A stretch of DNA of 64,000 nt, taken from an uncultured Acinetobacter sp. (GTDB lineage Bacteria > Pseudomonadota > Gammaproteobacteria > Pseudomonadales > Moraxellaceae). This document shows positions 1-7,730 of the stretch, in pieces. The stretch lies in contig NZ_CANQTS010000002.1 in NCBI RefSeq assembly GCF_947626835.1, forward strand, positions 1 through 64,000, in the 5' to 3' direction. Under the pieces are notes generated by a model. That model ran no database searches. It saw only the letters and a list, made by a program, of their open reading frames with translations, and was not told the DNA's origin. The position numbers and the translations under genes are program-made. Numbering within the stretch: position 1 is the first letter of the stretch; each line of letters opens with the position of its first letter.

Positions 1-76
1 CCACTTACCCAAGTTACGCCTTAAATTTGGCTCAATTAGGGGCGCTTTGCATTTCAAATCTTTGTGCAACAAAGCC
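1..76. mobile_element. Terminal part of an IS5-family-like insertion sequence (runs off left edge)
   Basis: Positions 61-76 read, on the minus strand, GGCTTTGTTGCACAAA. From memory this resembles the terminal inverted repeat of IS903-group IS5-family elements common in Acinetobacter. Positions 1-60 would then be the subterminal part of the element, and the transposase body would lie outside the window. No complete transposase reading frame can be seen. The element would end at base 76, next to the 3' side of an AT-rich accessory segment. The identification rests on the end sequence alone, and the second end and the target duplication cannot be checked here. Confidence 0.5.
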
Positions 77-131
77 GTGAGGCTCCAAACATTGTTCAAA
101 GCCTCATCCTGATAGAGAATAATTTAAGAAT

Positions 132-431
132 TTACGCTTTAATTAAGGGTAGCTCCTCAGGTGGGCGTTTTGTTTCTTTAGCGCATTTGGTTCGAATGTT
201 TTTAAATCTATTCTCCCCACTTTCTAGTCTTTTTATGTTTCTAAATTCAGTAGCTGCCCGTAGAGCTGCATCTTCAAAAGAACATGTTTGTGAGTCACGT
301 ATCTCTTGAGTCATTTCTGATAAAACAGCTTCTTCACCAAATTCTAAGCAAGCCATATTGAAATGATAGTGTTCTTTACCAGCCTTATATACAGATTCTG
401 CTGCTAATGTTGCGCGCTGAACTTTTTTCAT
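132..431 (-). CDS. Hypothetical 99-aa protein
   Basis: I do not recognise this protein. The start was chosen at the internal ATG (431) because it is preceded by a clear AGAGGAA ribosome-binding site; an upstream in-frame start would add 18 residues without one. The product is mostly charged and helical, has no signal peptide or membrane segment, contains cysteines near residues 28, 48 and 83, and ends in a Lys/Pro-rich tail. It lies between a probable IS end and a Sel1-repeat gene, all in low-GC DNA, which suggests an accessory origin. Function unknown. Confidence 0.6.
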   Translation of the reverse strand: MKKVQRATLAAESVYKAGKEHYHFNMACLEFGEEAVLSEMTQEIRDSQTCSFEDAALRAATEFRNIKRLESGENRFKNIRTKCAKETKRPPEELPLIKA

Positions 432-612
432 ATTTATTTCCTCTTTTAATAGGGAGTATCTATTAAAAATTAAACCTTGTTTCAATTAGAATTATATATT
501 TTATTAGCGTGTATATAGATTCCAGAGTTTAGGTAAATCATAGTTTTTAAAGAAAAAATTCTAAAAAAACTATATGTGTGATGGATTAAATTAAGCTTTT
601 GTTGAGATATTT

Positions 613-2253
613 TTAATTTTTCAAAATCCCTAACACTGTGAGACTATCGGTAGAATAGTCATAGTGTGTTATAAGATTTTTATTGATTACTATTCCAAAA
701 TTAGCTAATTCATCTAAGACGGCATTCTTTACTTCTTGAGATAACTCAATCCCTTGATGGGCTGCTTTATTAAGCCAAAAATATGACTCGAGAAGTTTCT
801 CAGAGTTATCGCTGTAAAATTCATACAGATAGTAGCCTAATTGATGCTGGCATTTACTATGATTTAGCTCTGCACCCTGATGGAAATAATTTATTGCTTT
901 ATCATAGTCTGGCTCTATAAGTTCACCATTACTATATAAAATACCCAGCATAAAAGCTGCTTCAGGCTCCTTGGGCAGTATTTTTTCTAAAATTTCTGAT
1001 CCTAAAGCGATGTCTTGTTCACATTTGATACCTGCAGAAATTGCACAAGCTAGGATAATTCGATTCTCATTAGTAATTTTAGAGCGATCTAGAAAATCAA
1101 AACCTAATATGGTATTTCGTGGTTTAATAGTACTGCCTCGTAGGTAAGCATTGGCTAAATGCTCAATAGCTAAATTTGATTGAAATTTTTCAGCCAAGTG
1201 GCATAACTCAAAATAATAATTTGTATATCCATGTTCTTCAAATTCAAATTCGATTGCTAGTTCAATACAATCTAGATTATTAAATTGAAGACCTTTTGCT
1301 ATTAATTCTTTTGCTTTATTAATCTCTACAGCCCCGCCTCGGCCATGTAAATACATTTTAGCTAGGCATCCTATTGAGTCATCATTTCCTAAAGCGATCG
1401 CTTTTTGGTGGTATTCTCTAGCTAATTTAGGGTTATATTCAAATATACCATCTAGATCGTGACCATTACCTAATGCATGCAATGAATGATTATCACCTAA
1501 AGAGGCTGCACGTAAATATAACTCCTTTGCTCTTGTTAAATCTTTTTGAACGTAGAGTCCCTGACGGTACATATAGGCCAATTGATTTATAGCTTCACGA
1601 TGATTTTTTTCAGCACAAGTATTGAAGCGTTCATATGCTGTCTGATAATTATGATCAATTAAAGATAGTAAAGCTAATAGAAATTTAGCTTCGATATCAC
1701 TATTAGTTTGATCAAGCTTCTGCAATAAAAAGGATGTATTTGTACCTCCTTTTTTATCAGAAATATACTGTTCACCAATTAATTTTTTTAGAAAAACTAT
1801 TGTAAGAGGTGACCTTTGATCAACGAGCCATTGACATTTACCCATTGAACTTAGGAGGGGCATGTTGTATTTCAAAAAGTTACATAAAGCAGGACTCTTA
1901 TCTTTTACGACAAATTCAATATAATTTTCCCAAATAACTTTAAATTCTGAAGGAGTGATTTTAAAATCTTTGGAAGAAGGCCATGGCCATAATAATGCAG
2001 GTATATTGAAATCTATTTCAAATTCCTTAGAGATCAATTTTGGCAATTTTACAATCACAGACGGGGTAATAATCAGAGGATTCTCAGGAGAAAATTCAGC
2101 TCTGAAAGTCTTATAATCATCAAAATTAAAAGCTTTCGCTACCAAATCTAAAATAATATATTGTTTACACTGGAGGTTATTAAAGCTACCAGAAGAAAGA
2201 TAGTGTTTTAAATTACTTGCTAAACAAGTAAGGTGTTTTTCTGTATGAATCAT
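613..2253 (-). CDS. Sel1/TPR-like repeat protein
   Basis: This 546-aa protein has no signal peptide. Roughly its last 350 residues are a chain of about 36-residue helical repeats of the Sel1 type, for example segments with A-x-x-x-Y/L, Y-x-x-A-x-x-L-G, and the motif MYLHGRG followed by NKAKELI. Sel1 repeats are known as protein-protein interaction solenoids. The first 180 residues are not recognised. The ATG at 2253 was chosen because a GTGAG stretch lies 7 nt upstream; a GTG four codons earlier is possible. The gene is clearly more AT-rich than its neighbours, with frequent AAA, AAT and TTA codons. It shares strand with the 99-aa gene downstream of it. No partner or pathway can be named; roles in effector or regulatory scaffolding are typical for the family but are inference here. 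Confidence 0.8.
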   Translation of the reverse strand: MIHTEKHLTCLASNLKHYLSSGSFNNLQCKQYIILDLVAKAFNFDDYKTFRAEFSPENPLIITPSVIVKLPKLISKEFEIDFNIPALLWPWPSSKDFKITPSEFKVIWENYIEFVVKDKSPALCNFLKYNMPLLSSMGKCQWLVDQRSPLTIVFLKKLIGEQYISDKKGGTNTSFLLQKLDQTNSDIEAKFLLALLSLIDHNYQTAYERFNTCAEKNHREAINQLAYMYRQGLYVQKDLTRAKELYLRAASLGDNHSLHALGNGHDLDGIFEYNPKLAREYHQKAIALGNDDSIGCLAKMYLHGRGGAVEINKAKELIAKGLQFNNLDCIELAIEFEFEEHGYTNYYFELCHLAEKFQSNLAIEHLANAYLRGSTIKPRNTILGFDFLDRSKITNENRIILACAISAGIKCEQDIALGSEILEKILPKEPEAAFMLGILYSNGELIEPDYDKAINYFHQGAELNHSKCQHQLGYYLYEFYSDNSEKLLESYFWLNKAAHQGIELSQEVKNAVLDELANFGIVINKNLITHYDYSTDSLTVLGILKN

Positions 2254-2462
2254 AATAAAACTCACAAACCATCAACTACAGGTAGTTCATAAAACTGCCT
2301 ATAGTTTCGTAAAAGATGATTTGGTTGTTCTAACTACAAATTTTTTTGTAATTGCCCAGTCCCCGCACTAATCTATTTTTACCTATTAATAGGCCGAAAA
2401 GCACCTGCGCTTTTTTACAATAAGTAATGGTTACTTAAAATGCAAGTATCAATTATCATATT

Positions 2463-2491
2463 TTGACCTATAAATTTAACAAAATTATATA
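2463..2491 (+). promoter_or_regulatory. Predicted sigma-70 promoter in the ahpC upstream region
   Basis: TTGACC (2463-2468), a 17-nt spacer and TATATA (2486-2491) form a near-consensus promoter on the plus strand. Transcription would begin near 2498, about 70 nt before an intrinsic terminator at 2572-2597 and 223 nt before the ahpC start. The surrounding DNA is very AT-rich, so a chance match is possible. Confidence 0.45.
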
Positions 2492-2497
2492 CAAAAT

Positions 2498-2597
2498 TTA
2501 ATAATATATTGATATTTATAAAAATATATATTTTTGGTATTTATATCCGTTTTAAGGTCTAGCTCATCCAAGCTCATCTTCGGATGGGCTTTTTTAT
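2498..2597 (+). ncRNA. Candidate small RNA or attenuated ahpC leader
   Basis: This is the interval between a predicted promoter start near 2498 and the end of an intrinsic terminator. No open reading frame of useful size occupies it and no plus-strand gene lies upstream, so the terminator has no obvious owner. The transcript would be about 100 nt, AU-rich in its first part, and would end in the AAGCUCAUC-UUCG-GAUGGGCUU hairpin. It could be a free sRNA or the prematurely terminated leader of ahpC. Confidence 0.35.
2572..2597 (+). terminator. Intrinsic terminator without an upstream gene
   Basis: The stem AAGCTCATC / GATGGGCTT closes a stable TTCG tetraloop (one G-U pair) and is followed by a T-run. 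It points along the plus strand, toward ahpC. The nearest gene on the left is on the opposite strand. Confidence 0.75.
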
Positions 2598-2720
2598 AGG
2601 AATTTAAATCTAATAATCCGATTAATTTTATAAAAACAAACTGTTTTACCTATTTTTAATTTCGACGTATTCTAACTTCACAGATAAGCAATCCTCTTAA
2701 TGCAACAAAAGGAACATCAC

Positions 2721-3284
2721 ATGAGCTTGATCAATACTGAAGTTAAACCATTTAACGCAACGGCTTACCACAACGGTCAATTCGTTGAAGTTTCTGAAGC
2801 AGATATGAAAGGCAAATGGTCTGTCGTATTTTTCTACCCAGCTGACTTTACCTTTGTTTGTCCAACTGAATTGGGTGACTTAGCAGACAACTATGCTGAA
2901 TTCCAAAAATTAGGCGTAGAAATCTACGGCGTGTCTACTGACACTCACTTCACGCACAAAGCTTGGCACGATACTTCTGATGTCATTGGTAAAATCCAAT
3001 ACCCATTAATCGGTGATCCAACTTGGACGTTGTCTAAAAACTTCGAAGTACTCATTGAAGCTGCTGGTCTTGCTGATCGTGCTACATTCGTTATCGATCC
3101 TGAAGGCAAAATCCAAATCGTTGAAATCAACGCAGGTGGTATTGGCCGTGATGCATCTGAATTACTTCGTAAAGTAAAAGCTGCTCAATACGTATATGCG
3201 CACCCAGGCGAAGTTTGCCCTGCAAAATGGAAAGAAGGCGAAGCAACACTTGCTCCTTCAATTGATTTAGTGGGTAAAATCTAA
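2721..3284 (+). CDS. ahpC: Alkyl hydroperoxide reductase subunit C (2-Cys peroxiredoxin)
   Basis: This cytoplasmic peroxidase reduces H2O2, organic peroxides and peroxynitrite, and is normally re-reduced by AhpF. The 187-aa chain matches the family length. The peroxidatic cysteine C47 sits in DFTFVCPTE and the resolving C166 in GEVCPAKW, the same numbering as E. coli AhpC. The start MSLINTEV follows AAGGAAC; an upstream ATG seven codons earlier is not credible. No ahpF is adjacent, so the reductase must be encoded elsewhere. The gene ends at a bidirectional terminator shared with a convergent lysR gene. The 450-bp upstream region holds an orphan promoter and terminator, which might attenuate it. 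Codon use is that of a highly expressed gene. Confidence 0.97.
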   Translation: MSLINTEVKPFNATAYHNGQFVEVSEADMKGKWSVVFFYPADFTFVCPTELGDLADNYAEFQKLGVEIYGVSTDTHFTHKAWHDTSDVIGKIQYPLIGDPTWTLSKNFEVLIEAAGLADRATFVIDPEGKIQIVEINAGGIGRDASELLRKVKAAQYVYAHPGEVCPAKWKEGEATLAPSIDLVGKI

Positions 3285-3308
3285 GTCCTGATTGGCCATA
3301 AAAAGCAA

Positions 3309-3338
3309 AACCCAAAGCCATGCGCTTTGGGTTTTTTT
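3309..3338. terminator. Bidirectional terminator between ahpC and the lysR gene
   Basis: A 10-bp perfect stem AACCCAAAGC / GCTTTGGGTT closes the loop CATGC. It has T-runs on the plus strand and a matching A-run for the minus strand, so it can serve both convergent genes. Confidence 0.9.
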
Positions 3339-4257
3339 ATGCCTCATAGCCGGGCAATTGCTTCAGCTGACGTAATTGCTGTACTAAAAACTCAATTAAA
3401 CGACGCATTGCCAAGCGTTGCCCTTTACGTGAGGCATACACCAATTGCACCATCCCAATGTTAGAGCACCATTTCGGCAAAATATGCACCAAACGTCCTG
3501 CGGCAATATCATCTTGTACGGTTAAATAAGGCAGATCAGCAATGCCTAAACCATCCAGTGCTGAATAGTATACGCCGGCTAAATCATTGCTTTTAATACG
3601 CGGTGTCAAAGAAATGCTGGCAGTGGCTTTGGTTTGTAAATGATAAAGCTGCCAAGAATATTGAGATTTTTGCGTACCCAATACAATACTTGGAAACTGA
3701 GCCAAATCATCAAAATTTTCGATGTGTTTGTCTTGCAATAAATGTGGGCTTGCCACCAAGCAATGTTGCGTTTTTATCACATCACGAATCACTAAACTTG
3801 AATCTTCTGTAGATTGAAAGTTGGTACGAATGGCTAAATCTAGGTCATCGTGGAGCACATCTACCCGACGACTGGTCAGCTCAAGTTCAAGCTGCACTTT
3901 AGGATATTGTTGTAAAAATTGATTAAGTAAGCTACGCACCTGAAACTGCATCATCATGGTGGGACAGCTGATTTTAATTAAACCTTCTGGTTCACTCACT
4001 TGTTTAAGTAAGACATGATCGGCACATTGCATTTGAGCGACCACTTTAGCGCATTCTTCGTAAAATTCTTGACCCAAAGGCGTGACTTTAAAATGACGGG
4101 TAGAGCGTTGAATTAAGGAAATATTGTATTTTTGTTCTAAAGCCAAAATGCGACGGCTGAGTTTAGATTTAGTGATTAAACTCGCTTCACTGGCTGCACT
4201 AAAGCCTCCGTGTTTGACCACCAAATAAAAATAATAATAGTCATCTAAGGTGTGCAT
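3337..4257 (-). CDS. LysR-family transcriptional regulator
   Basis: This 306-aa regulator has the usual LysR layout: an N-terminal winged helix-turn-helix (about residues 1-60, with GGFSAASEA and RRILALEQKY) and a C-terminal LysR substrate-binding domain (about 90-290). The start MHTLDDYYYF was chosen because it begins at the usual distance from the helix-turn-helix; a start seven codons upstream is possible. It lies 55 bp downstream of an isochorismatase-like gene on the same strand and close to a divergent pirin gene. It therefore probably controls these neighbours, which is inference from position. The ligand is unknown. Confidence 0.9.
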   Translation of the reverse strand: MHTLDDYYYFYLVVKHGGFSAASEASLITKSKLSRRILALEQKYNISLIQRSTRHFKVTPLGQEFYEECAKVVAQMQCADHVLLKQVSEPEGLIKISCPTMMMQFQVRSLLNQFLQQYPKVQLELELTSRRVDVLHDDLDLAIRTNFQSTEDSSLVIRDVIKTQHCLVASPHLLQDKHIENFDDLAQFPSIVLGTQKSQYSWQLYHLQTKATASISLTPRIKSNDLAGVYYSALDGLGIADLPYLTVQDDIAAGRLVHILPKWCSNIGMVQLVYASRKGQRLAMRRLIEFLVQQLRQLKQLPGYEA

Positions 4258-4312
4258 GGCATTCTCATAAAAAAACACCCCAAGTCAAAGTGCTTGGGCT
4301 GTCATTGTAGCT

Positions 4313-4939
4313 TTATTTATCTTGGTTAAAATAGCTATAACTGGTCATCAGGTTACGATAATCTGGAATATGTGCTGAGAATAGCGCACCTAAACCTTCA
4401 ACGTCGTTACGCCAATCGCGGTGTAATTCACCTGCTGCGCCAAACCATGTCATTAATTGTGCGCCTGCTTGGCTCATACGATTCCAGGCTGCATCACGGG
4501 TAATTTGATTAAATGTACCTGATGCATCGGTAATCACAAACACATCATAATCTTCTGCTAAAGCAGATAAAGTTGGGAAAGCTACACAAACTTCGGTGAC
4601 AACACCTGCAATAATTAATTGCTTTTTGCCAGTTGCTTTTACGGCATCAACGAAATCTTGGTTGTCCCATGCGTTGATTTGACCCGGACGGGCAATAAAC
4701 GGTGCATCTGGGAACATCTCGACCAATTCTGGTACTAAAGGACCATTTGGACCTTGTTCAAAACTTGTGGTTAAAATTGTCGGTAAGTTGAAATACTTAG
4801 CAAGTGCGGCCAAAGCCAACACGTTATTTTTAAATTTATCTGGGTCGATATCACGTACTAAAGACAATAGACCAGTTTGATGATCCACCAATAAAACCGC
4901 AGCATTGTCTTTATCTAAACGTACATAAGGCTTAGCCAT
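4313..4939 (-). CDS. Isochorismatase-family hydrolase, YcaC type
   Basis: This 208-aa protein has the cysteine hydrolase fold of the isochorismatase superfamily. D19 (LLVDHQ) and C118 (GVVTEVCVA) stand exactly where YcaC has its catalytic Asp and Cys. YcaC enzymes have no settled substrate; related members hydrolyse amides or isochorismate. The start was placed at MAKPYVRL, 5 nt after AAGGAGTTTTC, leaving a 32-codon upstream in-frame extension unused. It is followed by the lysR gene on the same strand and faces a pirin gene across a 231-bp shared promoter region. This YcaC/LysR/pirin grouping suggests one regulon for a quinone, phenol or redox-linked substrate, but that is only inference. Confidence 0.88.
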   Translation of the reverse strand: MAKPYVRLDKDNAAVLLVDHQTGLLSLVRDIDPDKFKNNVLALAALAKYFNLPTILTTSFEQGPNGPLVPELVEMFPDAPFIARPGQINAWDNQDFVDAVKATGKKQLIIAGVVTEVCVAFPTLSALAEDYDVFVITDASGTFNQITRDAAWNRMSQAGAQLMTWFGAAGELHRDWRNDVEGLGALFSAHIPDYRNLMTSYSYFNQDK

Positions 4940-5170
4940 GAGAAAACTCCTTGTTGGGTCGGAACTTGATTTGTTATTACTGTAAATAAAATTGTTATAT
5001 GGCAGAAGACGAAAAAATAGGATCGTTTTTTGCAAAAATAGGATAATTCATTGCTTAAGAAAATATAAACAGTGATTGTATTAAAAATATGACACAGCTT
5101 CCCAGTTTGACCTCTCGTGCTATTACGACAATCGACTTAAGCTAAGTACAGATTATTTTGGGAGTGCGTC

Positions 5171-6055
5171 ATGAAAAAAGTGATTGGTGTTTATCATCAG
5201 CAACAGGCTCATTGGGTCGGTGATGGGTTTTTAGTGAAGAATTTATTTTCTTATGACCGTTTAGGTCAGGCACTTAGTCCGTTTTTGTTATTAGATTACG
5301 CAGCACCACATCATTTTAATCCCACGCACGCACAGCATGGGGTAGGTGAGCATCCGCATCGTGGTTTTGAAACCGTGACTTTGGCCTATCAAGGTGAAGT
5401 GACTCATCAAGATTCAAGCGGTGGTGGTGGCACCATTCATGCCGGTGACGTGCAATGGATGACCGCAGGTTCAGGTGTGGTACATGAAGAATTTCATAGC
5501 CCTGAGTTTGCGCAACAAGGTGGTCTATTTGAGATGGTGCAGTTGTGGATTAACTTGCCTGCCAAAGACAAAATGACACCACCAAGCTATCAAGCGATTC
5601 AAAGCACACACATTCCAGTGATTGAATTGCCTGAGCAAAGCGGTCATTTACGTGTGATTTCGGGTGAGTACCAAGGTCATACAGGACCTGCAACTAGTTT
5701 TAGTCCAATTAACCTATGGGATGGTGCCTTAGCCCAAAATGCTGAGCATACCTTTACTGTGCCACCCGATCACACGACCTTATTGGTGTTGCTTGAGGGT
5801 GAGTTATTGATTAATCATCGCCAAAAAGTACAGCCAAATTCGGTGGTGCTATTTGAGCGTAATCAAGATATGCAGATTAAGGTATTGGCCGCGCAGCATA
5901 GTCGTTTTGTGTTACTCACAGGTGAGCCACTCAATGAACCCATTCAAGGTTATGGACCATTTGTGATGAACACTGAACAAGAGATTTTCCAAGCGTTTGA
6001 AGACTTTAAACAAGGTAAATTTGGACAGCTAAAAGTTGCCGAAAAAGTCAATTAA
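5171..6055 (+). CDS. Pirin family protein (bicupin)
   Basis: This 294-aa protein has two cupin folds. The N-terminal pirin domain carries the iron-binding signature GEHPHRGFETVT, followed by H and E ligands in GGGTIHAGDVQWMTAGSGVVHEE. A pirin C-terminal cupin domain follows (about residues 175-280). Known bacterial pirins are cytoplasmic and include quercetin 2,3-dioxygenases and proteins that interact with metabolic enzymes; the substrate here is unknown. The start follows GGGAGTGCGTC. It is divergent from the YcaC-like hydrolase and probably regulated with it by the nearby LysR protein. It ends at a strong terminator. Confidence 0.93.
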   Translation: MKKVIGVYHQQQAHWVGDGFLVKNLFSYDRLGQALSPFLLLDYAAPHHFNPTHAQHGVGEHPHRGFETVTLAYQGEVTHQDSSGGGGTIHAGDVQWMTAGSGVVHEEFHSPEFAQQGGLFEMVQLWINLPAKDKMTPPSYQAIQSTHIPVIELPEQSGHLRVISGEYQGHTGPATSFSPINLWDGALAQNAEHTFTVPPDHTTLLVLLEGELLINHRQKVQPNSVVLFERNQDMQIKVLAAQHSRFVLLTGEPLNEPIQGYGPFVMNTEQEIFQAFEDFKQGKFGQLKVAEKVN

Positions 6056-6074
6056 TTGCTTCAAATAAAAAAAG

Positions 6075-6104
6075 AATAGACCTCGCGGTTAAGCGAGGTC
6101 TATT
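6075..6104 (+). terminator. Intrinsic terminator after the pirin gene
   Basis: A 12-bp stem AATAGACCTCGC / GCGAGGTCTATT with a 6-nt loop lies 20 bp after the pirin stop codon. The A-rich left flank and T-rich right flank fit an intrinsic terminator. Confidence 0.85.
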
Positions 6105-6428
6105 TTACGCTGTAACTGGTGATATTTTTGTGCTATATGTCTTATTTATTTTATGTGAACTTAGTCAAACTTTTGTACCATATTATGATAACCCTGTTCG
6201 ATTCCTTTGTAAATTTTATTCTCTAATTTTTACCTAAATATTTCAATAATATATTTTTATAAAATTTATCTTTTGTTCAAATCTAAATCTTAAAAATAAT
6301 AAAATTCATTTGAATTCTCTTTTACCAATCTGCTTACAAAAGCTTTGAATATGGCATTTTTTAATAGCTTGTTTTGCATGCCCTTGGTTCATAATTTTCT
6401 CATGTGTTTTTGACGGACGGATAATAAT
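6105..6428. other. AT-rich intergenic region
   Basis: About 320 bp with no open reading frame that I can support. It must contain the promoter for the FAD oxidoreductase operon. A weak candidate is TTGTTT, 17 nt, TAATTT close to 6372-6400. I see no repeats or RNA structures. Confidence 0.5.
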
Positions 6429-7727
6429 TTGGATATTGCAATTATTGGTAGTGGCATGGCTGGCCTAGCTACCGCAAGAATTCTTAAAGATGCAGGACAT
6501 AACATAACAATTTTTGAAGCACTGCCCGGACGCGGTATGGACAGCCATAGTACCGAGTTTGAAGGTGGCTTAATTGATGCGCCATTGCGCGTTATGAACC
6601 CTAATCTTTGGAAAAACACCTTAAGTCTTGCTACTTATTTGGGCATTGGTACTTTTCCTGTACGTACCTATATGGCGTGCAGTTGGCTGTTTGAAGATCG
6701 TACTGAAACTTGGCTGACCACCACGCGAACTAAAATTGGCAACTTCCCCATCATTAACAATCGTAAAGGCATTCAACAGTACGGTTGGCGTTTGGTTAAA
6801 GGTATGTTGCAGCTCAAAACCGCGCTGTCACAATTTTTTAAATCAGACCAGCAAGACATCACCTTAGCTGAATTTATTAATCAGCATGATATTGAAGAAG
6901 TATTTTGGCATGGTGCAGTGATGCCTGTGCTGTATACCATTTGTACCTGTAATCCAAAAACCATTGGTGATTGGCCGGCTAAACCTTTATTAACTTTTTT
7001 ACGTCAGTTAACCGATGGTGATGCTTTATTGCGTATGCAAGGTGGTACGCCTGCTTTGGTAAATAAGCTGATTGAAGGGGTCAATATTAAAAGTGGCTCA
7101 CCGATTGCATCGGTGTCTCAGCAAGGTGAGCAGGTTGCTGTTAAAAATGCTGAGGGTGAGCTGGACTACTTTGACCGTGTGGTGGTTGCAACCCCAACCA
7201 CCAAGATTGAAGAATTTTTAGATCAAACTCAATTTAAAGAGGATATTGAGTTACTCAGTAAATTTAAATTTGAACAAGGTGATTTGGTCATTCATACCGA
7301 TAACACGGTGATGCCACCTAAACGTAAAGATTGGGCGGTGTTAAGTTATATGATGGATCGTAAATTTACCCGTCAGCAATTTACCGTGTGGCTAAATGCA
7401 GTAGAACCAAGTTTAGTGGGTAAAAATCCTGTGTTCCAAACTTGGCGTCCTGTTACAGAGATCGACCCGAAAAAAATTATCTCGCGCGTCACTTTGACCC
7501 GTGCGGTGGTCGATTCAGAAACGGTATCTTTAAATAAGCAAATCCAAGCACGTCATCGTGATGCCAACCGTAAAGTGTTTTATTGCGGTTCATGGTCATG
7601 CGATGGTTTGCCAATTTTAGAATCGGCGGTGACTTCTGCAATGCATATTGCGGAAATCTTTGGTGCACCATTGCCGTTTGTCGGCTTAAAGCCTAAAGTT
7701 GAGGTTGCTCCACAACTCGGCTATTAA
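6429..7727 (+). CDS. FAD/NAD(P)-binding oxidoreductase, COG2907-like amine-oxidase fold
   Basis: The N-terminus is a textbook Rossmann FAD-binding motif (AIIGSGMAGLATARILKDAG then IFEA, residues about 3-36). It is followed by an amine-oxidase/desaturase-like body with the conserved LRMQGGTPALVNKL segment and a C-terminal second FAD motif (YCGSW...LPILESAVTSA). Start is a TTG, the first codon in frame before the Rossmann strand, preceded by a GGACGGA stretch. COG2907 proteins often sit in operons with cyclopropane-fatty-acid-type methyltransferases. Here the downstream gene, 3 bp away, is a different class I methyltransferase, so a role in lipid or small-molecule modification is possible but unproven. 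Substrate unknown. Confidence 0.85.
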   Translation: MDIAIIGSGMAGLATARILKDAGHNITIFEALPGRGMDSHSTEFEGGLIDAPLRVMNPNLWKNTLSLATYLGIGTFPVRTYMACSWLFEDRTETWLTTTRTKIGNFPIINNRKGIQQYGWRLVKGMLQLKTALSQFFKSDQQDITLAEFINQHDIEEVFWHGAVMPVLYTICTCNPKTIGDWPAKPLLTFLRQLTDGDALLRMQGGTPALVNKLIEGVNIKSGSPIASVSQQGEQVAVKNAEGELDYFDRVVVATPTTKIEEFLDQTQFKEDIELLSKFKFEQGDLVIHTDNTVMPPKRKDWAVLSYMMDRKFTRQQFTVWLNAVEPSLVGKNPVFQTWRPVTEIDPKKIISRVTLTRAVVDSETVSLNKQIQARHRDANRKVFYCGSWSCDGLPILESAVTSAMHIAEIFGAPLPFVGLKPKVEVAPQLGY

Positions 7728-7730
7728 ATC

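Noticed and set aside
2..112. Open frame of 36 codons at the left edge on the plus strand
   Set aside because: It crosses the probable IS inverted repeat and shows no recognisable domain; it is more likely non-coding IS end plus flank.
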